From Anastatus disparis (lineage: Eukaryota; Arthropoda; Insecta; Hymenoptera; Eupelmidae), in NCBI GenBank assembly GCA_017163975.1, contig JAFFSR010000369.1, positions 4,666,001-4,730,000 of the forward strand: a DNA stretch of 64,000 nucleotides. Reading direction: 5' to 3'. The notes beneath the pieces were generated by a model, which did not search any database, was not told the origin of the DNA, and saw only the letters and a list, made by a program, of their open reading frames with translations. The position numbers were made by a program, and so were the translations under genes. Positions 1 to 8,667 of the stretch are shown in pieces (the stretch's first letter is position 1; every line of letters begins with the position of its first letter).

Positions 1-2
1 TA

Positions 3-929
3 AAAATAAAACAAGAAGCAAGTGGATGGCCTGCCTGGTGTAAAAACGACGAAAAAGCGAAACAGCGGTATTTGGATGAGTATGAGAAAAATGAAGGTAT
101 TCGATTGGATCGCGAGAAAATAGAAAAAAATGCTGGTCTGAGAGCTGTAGCAAAACTTTGCTTGAATTCTTTTTGGGAAAAGTTTGGACAACGCGCTAAT
201 TTAAAGCAAACGGAAATCGTGAAATCACGCGAAAATCTCTTGAGATTATTAACTTGTGTGGACAAAGAAGTCCTCAGTATTTTACCTGTAAACGACGATA
301 TTTTATACGTTCATTGGCAATTTAGAGAAGAAGCCGTGGAAGCATCATCTAATACAAACGTGGTAATAGCAGCATTTACTACTGCGTAGGCCAGGTTAGA
401 ATTGTACAAACACATGGAAAAGCTTGATAGACGTATTTTGTACTGTGATACAGATTCTTGTATTTTTGTAAAAAAGGATGCTTCGGACGAATACGAGCCA
501 GCCTTCGGAAACTTATTGGGTAATATGACGGATGAATTAAGATCTTACGGTCCTGGTACTTTCATAGATACCATGATGTCTGTGGCACCAAAGTTTTATG
601 CTTACCATGCCGTAACACCCTCAGGAAATACTTATGAATGTTGCAAAGTTAGAGGAGTAACTTTAAATTTCAAAAATTCATTAAAAATAAATTTTGATAG
701 TATTAAAACGCTCATAGGCGAAGTATTTGCGAGAAAGCGTAGAGAAAAGAATAAGAAGGAGGCGAATGATAGCAGCATACGATTGAATTTTAAATCCATA
801 CGACGCACACCTTACCACGAAGTCGTAACAAAAGAAGAATTCAAAACCTGTAGCGTTGTTTTGAAAAAAAGACGATACGTTTCCCTTTCACTTTCTCTTC
901 CTTTTGGTTATAAGAGTGTGTGTCTGTAA
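3..929 (+). pseudogene. polB: Protein-primed DNA polymerase B, C-terminal part
   Basis: Replicates the Polinton genome by protein priming. The reading frame is already open at the first bases, so the N-terminal part lies upstream of the window. Visible landmarks are the motif-B region LNSFWEKFGQ (about nt 165-195) and motif C, YCDTDS (about nt 441-458), which holds the catalytic aspartates. The glycine normally found after the aromatic residue in motif B is Glu here. A TAG at 387-389 interrupts the frame between the two motifs; the same frame then continues to 929. The C-terminal residues include the usual LPFGYK ending. The in-frame stop and the motif-B change suggest an inactive gene. Identification as Polinton-type polB is secure from the motifs and neighbours. 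Confidence 0.88.
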
Positions 930-1276
930 AACAGCGTAAATCTTAAAAAAAAAAAAAAAAATGTGAAAAAGCATTTTTATGAAATCTATTTTATTTTTTA
1001 CCAACAATAATCTAATACATTAATATATGAACAATTACCAATATATCCCAACAATAAGCTAATACTCCGCGGTAATTAGCTTATACTTTTCTAATTTAGC
1101 TGTTTGACGCGGAAATAAGCTTATTCCCGCACACGTGTCGAATAAGCTAATAAAAAAACACGTGTGCCCGCGCCGCCGCTGCCCCCTTCGACACCATCAC
1201 TCGACTTGAAAAAAAATAAAGAGGGCTTTCAACATAAAAAGTATAATACTCATGCCTTCTGTATTCAGTATTCAAA
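930..1276 (+). promoter_or_regulatory. Intergenic region with repeated motifs and ATPase promoter
   Basis: There is no gene in this 350-bp gap. From 1050 to 1165 the motif AATAAGCTAAT or its complement recurs about four times, and two CACACGTGT-type palindromes (near 1131 and 1170) flank one copy. A TATA-like TATAAT at 1242-1247 lies 25 nt upstream of an initiator-like TCAGT (A at 1267), which is only 10 nt before the ATPase ATG at 1277. The TATA/initiator pair follows insect core-promoter spacing; promoter function is inferred. Confidence 0.45.
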
Positions 1277-1939
1277 ATGGATACGCGATGGAAACATCCC
1301 TTTACCTATATAATTTCGGGGCCTACTATATGTGGGAAAACTGTTTTTGTAAAGCGATTTCTCTCTAGTTTGCCGCAAATGTGCGATGTGAATTTTGATC
1401 GTATTCTCTTTTATTACGCCGAGTGGCAAGAAGCATACCGTAGTGAGTTTAAAGTAGGTGGAAATCAACGCATCGAATTTCGAGAAGGCTTACCGCAAGC
1501 TACAGACTATTCCAATGACAACGATAAGAGAAAATTACTCATACTCGACGATCTGATGCGCAAATCATCGAATAATACAGTACTTGATTTATTCACAAAA
1601 GGTTGTCATCATAAAAATATCAGTGTCATTTTCATCACGCAAAATATTTTTCATAGGGGACCAAATCAGCGCGATTCATCGTTGAATTCAAATTACATTG
1701 TGTTGTTCAAAAATCCGAGAGATCGCGCGCAAATACAATTTCTCGCTCGACAAGTTTACCCTGAGGATCCAAAATTCTTGCAAGAAGCCTACATCGATGC
1801 CTGTAGTAGGTCATTTAGCTATCTTTAATTAGATTTGAAACAAGATACTCCAGATGAGTTTCGCTTTCGCACCGACATATTTCCCGATGACAAGTTGCAC
1901 TATGCTTACGTACCTAAATTTTCATCGAGATTCAGGTGA
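1277..1939 (+). pseudogene. Genome-packaging ATPase (FtsK/HerA type) with in-frame stop
   Basis: The Polinton packaging ATPase would pump DNA into capsids. The protein starts at ATG 1277, just after a TATA/initiator pair. A P-loop is visible at residues 15-22 (GPTICGKT), a Walker B strand at KLLILDD (about residue 97), and a downstream ITQN element typical of the family. A TAA at 1826-1828 interrupts residue 184. The same frame continues with family-like sequence to TGA at 1937-1939, giving a full-length span of about 220 codons. The damage is one nonsense codon, which may mean recent inactivation. The P-loop Cys at the position before GKT is unusual. Function is assigned from motifs and synteny. 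Confidence 0.85.
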
Positions 1940-1997
1940 GCATGAAGAAATAAAAAGAAAGAAGCATCCGTAGTGGAGAAGCAGTCTTCAAATAGCG

Positions 1998-3266
1998 ATG
2001 GCTGGAACAACATCAATGGCTCCATCTGAAACAAGAAGAAGAAAACCAGGAGGAGGAAAGAGAAAAAGTTCCATCAGGTCTAGCACCTGCTGTACGCCTG
2101 GGAAATTATATTCAAAAAAGCACGTTGCACTTTTAAATGCTCTGAGCCACGCTGATAGTCAACAGCACTCAGCTTTGATTCGTACAGCCGATAAAAATCT
2201 CATAAAGTGTATTTGCGAGTGTGCCCTGAATGTATTGCAAGGTGTTGTAAAATTAAAAACTCATGAACAAAACCGTTTGAAAAAACACAAAACTATTTTA
2301 AGAAAATTAGTAAAAAGTGAAAGAAGAACAGCTGGTGGTGCTGGTGCGTGGAAAGCTAAAAAACGTACTATAATTCAGAGTGGTGGTTCTTTTTTACCAC
2401 TTCTATTGGGTCCACTGATAAGTACAATTTTTTCAAAAATTTTAGGAAACAAAAATTTATTTTCATTCAAGGCGAAACAAAAAATTATGGAACGAGCTCG
2501 AAAAATGGTCATTGTCCCCGAAAAAACTCTGGAGCAAATACAAGGTTTTTCGCAGCAGCAGCAACAGCAGCAGGGAGGAGCTGCACCTATAATTAATTCT
2601 ACGACAAATAGCACAACTGAAAATATTGAAAAAACTATACAGACACCTGGTGATAATTTAACACGGCTTGATTCAGAAATGTATAAAATTATTAATTCTA
2701 ACAGTTTTAGCAGTGAGCGAGAGAAGTGTAAAAATTATTTGCAAGTTTTGAGGCGTTATTTATTTTTCAAAGATAACGAACATATGAATGATGGTGAAAT
2801 TGGTCGAGATATTGACGAAATCGAAGCTACACTGGCACCTTTGACAGAAGAAAAAATACTCGATAACGTGCCTAAAATTTATGCTAGAAAAGCACGATTT
2901 TTACGAAAACATTGGCGAACTTTTGAGCCAGATCGATTAAAATGGGATAGTACTGGAAGCGTTATCGTAGATGGAAAACTTATACCACGGTCTAACATAG
3001 TAGAATTACTTAACGATGTTTTGCAAAAGAAAAAGAAAAAGGTAGAGGAGGATGACGAAGTGCCTATTGGTAGATTTGAATTTGCAAAGTTTATTGGGAG
3101 TTCAGAAACTCCTAATAATCTAATCGGAAACACGGAAATTCTAAAAATTGCTAATAGGCTAACGTCTCCTTTAAATACTGCTAAACGAAAAATGTTATCA
3201 CCAGTATTTACTCCACCCGTAACGAGACATGCTGCTAAGAAAAAGTGGCTCAAAGCGAACATATGA
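1998..3266 (+). CDS. Conserved Polinton protein, 422 residues, intact
   Basis: Open from ATG 1998 to TGA 3266, starting 58 nt after the ATPase. The N-terminus is basic. Residues 45-110 hold a helical segment (ALLNALSHAD, NVLQGVVKL) that resembles a protein found in most animal Polintons. A hydrophobic stretch GGSFLPLLLGPLI follows at about residues 129-141, then a run of seven Gln (about 187-193) and Ser/Thr/Asn-rich linker. The C-terminal third has the family-like VDGKLIPRSNIVELL element and a basic tail. The layout suggests a fusion of two conserved Polinton modules, perhaps a minor capsid or core component. I do not know its biochemical role. It shows no lesion, in contrast to its neighbours. 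Confidence 0.75.
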   Translation: MAGTTSMAPSETRRRKPGGGKRKSSIRSSTCCTPGKLYSKKHVALLNALSHADSQQHSALIRTADKNLIKCICECALNVLQGVVKLKTHEQNRLKKHKTILRKLVKSERRTAGGAGAWKAKKRTIIQSGGSFLPLLLGPLISTIFSKILGNKNLFSFKAKQKIMERARKMVIVPEKTLEQIQGFSQQQQQQQGGAAPIINSTTNSTTENIEKTIQTPGDNLTRLDSEMYKIINSNSFSSEREKCKNYLQVLRRYLFFKDNEHMNDGEIGRDIDEIEATLAPLTEEKILDNVPKIYARKARFLRKHWRTFEPDRLKWDSTGSVIVDGKLIPRSNIVELLNDVLQKKKKKVEEDDEVPIGRFEFAKFIGSSETPNNLIGNTEILKIANRLTSPLNTAKRKMLSPVFTPPVTRHAAKKKWLKANI

Positions 3267-3271
3267 AGAGA

Positions 3272-4386
3272 ATGTCTTTAGAAAATCAGTATTAAGACCC
3301 TTCGCACGAAGCAGGTTATGCTGGAGGGCGAAATTTAATACGTGTGAATATAAAGGGTAAATCATTGAAAAACAGAGAAAAAGAGCAAAAACTAATACAA
3401 GAGTGGCTCAATAATCAAGATGCTTATAGTCTTCACCGTCCTGTTAGAAAAAAATTTCCTAGATTACACTATAACGTAACTAATGTGGATGACGTTTGGG
3501 AGGCAGATTTGTGTCAGCTAACAAGTCTAAAAAAGAAAATGATGGTCATTCGTATTTGCTAGTGGTCATCGATGTGCTCAGTAAGTATGCATGGGTAGAA
3601 CCACTACGGGATAAAGCAGCACATTCCGTGTCAGCTGCATTCGAGAAGATTCTCAAGCGAGCCAAGGGTCGTACACCTATTTGCCTACAAACTGACAAAG
3701 GTAAAGAATTTGTTGGAGCGGGTTTGCAAAATACTCTTAAAAAATACGACATACAGTTTAGAGTGGCAAGAAATCCGGATATTAAGGCGGCAGTGGTAGA
3801 ACGTCTTAATCGTACTCTCAAAGAACGTGTTTGGAGATATTTCACACATCGTAATACACATAGATACATTGATGTAATACAAAAGATTGTTTACGCATAC
3901 AACAATACAGTTCATTCAAGTATAAAAATGAGACCTTCAGACGTTAATTTGTACAATGCAACTGAGGCATGAGCGAATCTACAGAAGCGCGCTCTTCAGC
4001 AAAGAAAAAATCAAAGGCAAATAAAAGTCCGTAAATACAAGGTTGGTGACTACGTGAGGATCAGTCGCTCTAAAGGAACCTTTGTGAAAGGGTTCGAGAA
4101 GAATTATAGCGAGGAAGTATTTAAAGTCAAACGTTTTTCTACCAGGCAAAATCTTTATACCTACGAATTACAAGATTTACAAGGAGAGGACATTGATGGA
4201 TTTTTTTATACAGAAGAATTGGCTCCTGTAGGCTCACAACGACTTCTGCAAGATCAAAATTTTAAGATTGAACGCGTTCTTCGAACCAAAGGAAGTGGAA
4301 ATAAAAAACAGTTATTTGTTAAGTGGCAAGGATATCCGGATAAATTTAATTCTTGGATAAGAGCATCAGATGTTGAAAGAATTTGA
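3272..4386 (+). pseudogene. Retrovirus-type integrase with chromodomain, broken
   Basis: DDE integrase that would insert the element into chromosomes. ATG 3272 lies 5 nt after the previous stop. The core is recognisable: first Asp in VWEADL (about 3502), second in LQTDKGKEF (about 3700), Glu in VVERLNRT (about 3800). A C-terminal chromodomain follows (about 4260-4383; motifs KIERVL, VKWQGY, FNSW), normal for Polinton integrases and thought to bind chromatin. Lesions: TAA at 3293-3295, a one-base frame change at the A-run 3529-3535, and TGA at 3970-3972. The break at 3529-3535 is an A AAA AAG heptamer. The gene end overlaps the next gene start region. The catalytic triad is retained but the ORF is not continuous. 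Confidence 0.88.
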
Positions 4387-4388
4387 AA

Positions 4389-5116
4389 ATGGATAATCTA
4401 GATGATTTTTATTTAGTTTTACCGAGTAACAGCAGTATGCGTTATTTTCCTGACAATACAACTACTTGTTTTACCACTTATTTATCTCGTGAAATCAGAT
4501 TGATCGGTAGCTGGCAGGTTGGTCAAGCTGAAATACATGTACCCCGTACTATTAAGCATATTCAAGAACCTGAAGCTTATTATACTTTCAAATTAGGAAG
4601 TGCCAAGCCCAAAGTTTCGAAAAATAATGGGTTTTGTAATTTCCCTCATGGCGTATACATGATTATTACACCTTAAAAAGGATTTGCATTTGCGAAGAGC
4701 CGCACTACACGGCTTTCAACGAAAAAATTCGTCGTATTTTTGGTTTTGAAGATATTGTCCACAGAGAAATAGGAACTTTTGTCACTTCCAACTCAGGAAC
4801 AAGTATAAATGTGGGCAATAGACCAGCTAGTTTAGCACGGGCCATACCCCATCAGCTCTACGTTGACACAGACATATGCGAACCTTATGCAGTTGGTGAT
4901 ACGGAAACGGCACTTTTACGCATTGTAGCCCTGGAAAATTCAAAGTACAAATTCAGATCAACCGTTGTCAAACAGTTTGCACCAATTCAATACATACCTC
5001 TACTACATCATACCTTTCAAAATATTGTTATCGATATAAGAGATCAGCATGGACGCAAAATACCATTTGAGTATGGAACGTTGACGGTTACGCTTCATTT
5101 CAAGCATAATCGTTAA
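4389..5116 (+). pseudogene. Minor capsid (penton) protein, frameshifted and short
   Basis: Two ORFs in different frames make one gene. The first (ATG 4389 to TAA 4676) has the conserved N-terminal LPSNSSMRYFPDNTTTCF segment of Polinton penton proteins, followed by REIRL and WQVGQAEIH. The second part, open in another frame from about 4673 to 5116, carries CICEEP, DICEPYAVGD and the conserved C-terminal IDIRDQHGRKIPFEYG. The penton forms the fivefold vertices of the capsid. The total of about 240 codons is short for the family, so an internal deletion near 4660-4675 is likely in addition to the frame change. It starts 2 nt after the integrase stop codon, within the late-gene cluster. Confidence 0.8.
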
Positions 5117-5128
5117 TTGCTCAGCGAT

Positions 5129-5644
5129 ATGAGTTATTATATTCATTACTACAACGAGCAGGCTAGTGGTGGAGGTGGTATTAAAAACGTTTACTCAGGT
5201 TCCACGTTTCAAAGAGGATCTGGTATTAGGAGCTTTTTAGGAGGATTATTTAGAAAAATTGTGCCGTATCTCGCCAGTGGGGCCAAAGCAGTAGGCAAAG
5301 AAGCTGTCCGAACAGGTTTGAATGTGTTAGACGACGTAACGAACAAAAGAGCAAATTTCAAAGAGTCTGTCAACACCCGTGTCCGAGAGTTGTGGCGAAA
5401 TTTAAAAAGAAAAGCTGCGAATAAAATTTCTGATATTATGAAAGGTAGTGGATATAAGGCTGTTACCGCTAAGCGCAAACGACAGTCAACACGAGCTCGT
5501 GTTCCCGTAAACAACGCATCGAGCAGAAAAAGAAAGAAAACAAAGAGAAAGACAAATAAGCGTAGTATAGGCAAGAAAAAGAAAACACTAAGGCGAAAAA
5601 AGAAAGTATTGAGAAGCGTATCCGACATTTTTGGACCTAAATAA
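5129..5644 (+). CDS. Basic Gly-rich virion core / membrane-active-type protein
   Basis: Intact 171-residue ORF; ATG 5129 is 12 nt after the penton stop. Residues 13-60 are Gly-rich and amphipathic (GSGIRSFLGGLF, IVPYLASGAKAVGKEA), a pattern shared with small Polinton and adintovirus proteins compared with adenovirus pVI/pX. The last 70 residues are packed with Lys/Arg (RKRKKTKRKTNKRS) and end in SDIFGPK. The pattern suggests a DNA-binding core or entry-associated minor protein that is cut by the protease encoded downstream; short Gly-containing cleavage sites are plausible but not assigned. The function is inferred from composition and position just before the major capsid gene. Confidence 0.7.
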   Translation: MSYYIHYYNEQASGGGGIKNVYSGSTFQRGSGIRSFLGGLFRKIVPYLASGAKAVGKEAVRTGLNVLDDVTNKRANFKESVNTRVRELWRNLKRKAANKISDIMKGSGYKAVTAKRKRQSTRARVPVNNASSRKRKKTKRKTNKRSIGKKKKTLRRKKKVLRSVSDIFGPK

Positions 5645-5655
5645 ATCATAAAAAA

Positions 5656-6986
5656 ATGGCTTTCCTACACGCGTGCAGTGGTGAAGGTATGAAGAGCGAA
5701 CTAGATATTTTTACTCTTCCTCCGACGCAAACATCGATTGAAAGCAGCTCTTTTCTCCACTACAAACCTGTATCATCTCTCAGCAATGAAAGCGATTCAC
5801 CTTTAGAATTTTTGGTTCCTAGTTCGACCGACCATTACATAAATTTAGCGCATACAATGTTACAAGTAAGCGTGGAAATTTCACCCGAGGGCGAGAATGC
5901 AAAAGTTGCTCCTATTAACAATTTTTCACATTCGTTGTTTGAGCAAACGGACATCTTTTTCAATTCAAAGCTAGTTTCACCCCCAAACAACGCTTATCCT
6001 TACAGAGCTTACATAGAGACACTCTTAAATGACGCTTTTCCTGCGTTAACATCACACCTGACCTCCGCACTTTGGTATGCGGACACAGTAGGATGTATGG
6101 AGGCGTCACCAGCAATTGCTACGGGAACAGCTGGGGCCAATGTCGGTTCTCGGAATCGCCAATACTTTACAGCTAACGGTAAAGTTGTCGATATGATTGG
6201 CCACCTTCATTGCGATGTATTTATTCAAGGTAAATTTTTGGTAAACGGCGATAAGATGCGCGTGAGGCTCGTTCGTAGTAAAGACGCATTTTGTTTAATG
6301 GATTTTACCGATGACGGAAAATTTTCAGTGCGCATCAGAGAAGCGACGCTAATTGTCCGACGAGCAAAAATAAGTCCAGCTGTACTATTGGCTCATGCAA
6401 ATGCTTTGGCCAAGACTACTGCAAAATATCCAATAACAAGAGTGGAAGTTAAATCATTCACTCTTCATAGTGGAATTTTAGGAGATGCTCTTGATAATGT
6501 TATATTGAGGCAGTTGCCAAAAAAATTATCATAGGTTTCGTGAGTAATCGAGCCTTCAACGGTAATCGACAATTGAATCCTTTCAACTTTCAGCATCATT
6601 CCATTAATTTTCTCTCTCTTTACGTCGATGGTGTACAAATACCAAGTAAACCACTACAGCCAAAATTCACGGGAAATAATAAACTCTATGTAGACGCTTA
6701 TCACACGCTATTCTCCGGTACAGGTATACATTTTCTCAACGAGGGTATCGACATCAGTCGAACCACTTATCCACAAGGCTACTGTCTCTTTGCATTTGAC
6801 TTGACGCCTGATTTGTCGGCTCATTTTTCATCTCATTGGAATCTCGTTCGTTCGGGTGCTCTACGCATTGAAGTTCGCTTTGAGCACGCTCTTACGGAGA
6901 CAATTAATTGCATCGTTTACGCTGAATTTGATAACGTACTAGAAATAGACTCGAACAGGCAAATTATAACGGATTTTAATGCCTAA
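5656..6986 (+). pseudogene. Major capsid protein, double jelly roll, one frameshift
   Basis: Hexon-like capsid protein of the F54H12.2-like family typical of animal Polintons. The first ORF (ATG 5656 to TAG 6534) starts with the conserved SELDIFTLPPTQTSIE segment and contains the first jelly roll. The second half is in another frame (about 6525 to TAA 6986), with SNRAFNGN, PFNFQHHSINFL and GYCLFAFDL motifs. The two halves meet at an A-run, 6519-6525 (A AAA AAA), where a minus-one change links the frames. There is no other lesion in about 440 codons. The gap from the preceding gene is 11 nt. This may be a one-base deletion, a sequence error, or, less likely, programmed frameshifting. Confidence 0.85.
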
Positions 6987-7010
6987 GGTGGGGGAAGAAA
7001 ATGGTGGGAG

Positions 7011-7060
7011 AAACATTATAAATCCATTTGACACATTCCCTATTGCTTCAGTTGTTTCTC
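7011..7060 (+). promoter_or_regulatory. TATA plus initiator upstream of the 7102 gene
   Basis: TATAAA at 7017-7022 lies 33 nt before the A of TCAGT (7048-7052), close to insect core-promoter spacing. It follows the capsid stop and precedes ATG 7102 by about 50 nt. Function is inferred. Confidence 0.4.
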
Positions 7061-7101
7061 ACTCTTAGCCGTAGCACACATGCACTCACGTTTTCACCAC
7101 A

Positions 7102-7920
7102 ATGGATTACGTAATAGATATTCAAGGCTTAAGAGATAAAGACAATAAATTTTTACCCAAGGAAGTGGCAGTAGTTTCTCTACAAGAACAAGTCATTGGT
7201 CATTGGATAATAACACCACCCTTCGAATTTGATAATTTACCAGAAGATATAAAAACTAGTAACGATTACGTGTCGTCACGTCCACACGGTTTACAGTGGT
7301 TTGATGGTGATGTTATTCTACGCAAGTTACGATATAATTTTTACAATATAGCAAGAAATGCTGTAAGAATTTATGTTAGAGGTGCTGAAAAGGCTAGATA
7401 CATAGAATCTATTATGGCACGTAACGTTATAAATGTAGAGGATTACACAACCACAGGTTTCACTGACTTACAAAGACAGTTTTCTTCGCAAAAAGTATGC
7501 TGTTTTCACGCTTGCCAAGAAAACCTCTATAAAAAGGAGTACTGTGCTATGCAGAGATCACATCTGTTGAGAGAGTGGCTTTATTCACTACTACCTCAAG
7601 AATCTCAACAAAATTTGCCTAAACGAAGTAGTGAACTATTCTATGACTCTCTTCAAAAACTTGCTTACAAGAGAAATAGCCTCGTAAGATTTGGATCAAG
7701 TGTGACTTTTACGGGAATCGACGAAGTAGACGACGACGACGATAAAACCATAGAATACGCGAGTGACGATGAGAATTGTAGTTTAACACAGGGCAATAAT
7801 ACAAATGAATACCAGTCAGATAATGAGGGCCCTGGAAGGGCTGAAAGCCAAAACAATTGGCGTATATGCAGCAGATCGAATTCCGAACGTAATGATGACA
7901 CCAATCGCCATAGTGTGTAA
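7102..7920 (+). CDS. Conserved Polinton protein of unknown role, 272 residues
   Basis: Intact ORF from ATG 7102 to TAA 7920, preceded by a TATA/initiator pair. The N-terminal 110 residues (VIDIQGL, NKFLPKEVAVVSL, HWIITPPF, RPHGLQWFDGDV, ARNAVRIYVRGAEK) look like a protein found in many insect Polintons. The order of short beta strands and the DIQG start recall RNase-H-fold nuclease-like domains, but I see no complete catalytic set. The middle has the FHACQENLYKKEYCAMQ Cys/His segment. The C-terminus is acidic (DEVDDDDDK) and low in complexity. The last 116 nt overlap the protease gene in another frame. I do not assign a function. Confidence 0.65.
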   Translation: MDYVIDIQGLRDKDNKFLPKEVAVVSLQEQVIGHWIITPPFEFDNLPEDIKTSNDYVSSRPHGLQWFDGDVILRKLRYNFYNIARNAVRIYVRGAEKARYIESIMARNVINVEDYTTTGFTDLQRQFSSQKVCCFHACQENLYKKEYCAMQRSHLLREWLYSLLPQESQQNLPKRSSELFYDSLQKLAYKRNSLVRFGSSVTFTGIDEVDDDDDKTIEYASDDENCSLTQGNNTNEYQSDNEGPGRAESQNNWRICSRSNSERNDDTNRHSV

Positions 7921-8350
7921 TACCGATGATCATACAAAACCTGGTACGCATTGGGTGGCTATGCACATCGATAAAAACGGATACGGAACGTATTTTGATA
8001 GTTACGGTTTCCCACCGATCTCAAAATACCATCTTGAAAGACTCAGAAGAAACTGTAAAGTTTTTCGATGGAACACCAAGAAACTACAAAGCATCGATTC
8101 GACGTGTTGCGGCCAGTATACTATTATGTTTCTATATTGTATGTGTAGCGGCGCTAGCTTACGCACGTTTTGTAGCTTCTTTTCAAATAACACGAGGAAA
8201 AATGATAAAATAGCTGAAAATTTTTATAAAAGAATTTTAAATAAAATTAAACACAAAAGATGTAAGCGGGCGAGTACATTCGCCAGAGAACGTTCTCGAG
8301 ATTCAGGCCTTTGTAATCAATCATGTACTTCTAGGTTAAGTTACTCATAA
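7805..8350 (+). CDS. Adenain-type cysteine protease
   Basis: Virion maturation protease of the adenovirus-endopeptidase (C5/Ulp1-like) type. ATG 7805 lies inside the 3' end of the previous gene in a different frame; the 181-codon ORF is intact. Visible catalytic residues are His49 in PGTHWVA, Asp65 in YFDSYG, Gln95 in LQS and Cys102 in STCCGQY, in the correct order and spacing. The last 45 residues are basic and Ser-rich and are probably variable. It would cleave capsid and core precursors encoded upstream. AATAAA-type signals follow from about 8424. Family assignment is strong; activity is not known. Confidence 0.85.
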   Translation: MNTSQIMRALEGLKAKTIGVYAADRIPNVMMTPIAIVCNTDDHTKPGTHWVAMHIDKNGYGTYFDSYGFPPISKYHLERLRRNCKVFRWNTKKLQSIDSTCCGQYTIMFLYCMCSGASLRTFCSFFSNNTRKNDKIAENFYKRILNKIKHKRCKRASTFARERSRDSGLCNQSCTSRLSYS

Positions 8351-8667
8351 TAATAATATTGTAATCAAATGTATGTTTTAGATTTAAGTATAATCAATGT
8401 CAATTTTGAAATTTATATATTTGAATAAATTTAATTTTTTGTGTGCATAAAAATATATTTATAATTATTTACTTCCGTCTACTTTCCCCCTCCAATTCTA
8501 CTCATCCATTATAACATATCCTAAATGATAGTATATATTTTCCAGAGAACACCTGGTACCCATTTATATGATGATCGTTTCTATATATTCTCCCCAAAGT
8601 ACAGCTGGTATGTGGTTACTATTTTATTATAAAAGTATTTACCCCCCTCTACATTCTGACTTCTTAT
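8351..8667 (+). promoter_or_regulatory. Spacer with polyadenylation signals and a TATA box
   Basis: No gene is seen here. An AATAAA at about 8424 could end the protease transcript. The motif CTCCCCAAAGTAC-like text and TATATATTYTCC occur twice (near 8535 and 8582) as a loose direct repeat. TATAAAAG at 8628-8635 places a likely start of transcription near 8659, just before the next gene. Confidence 0.35.
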
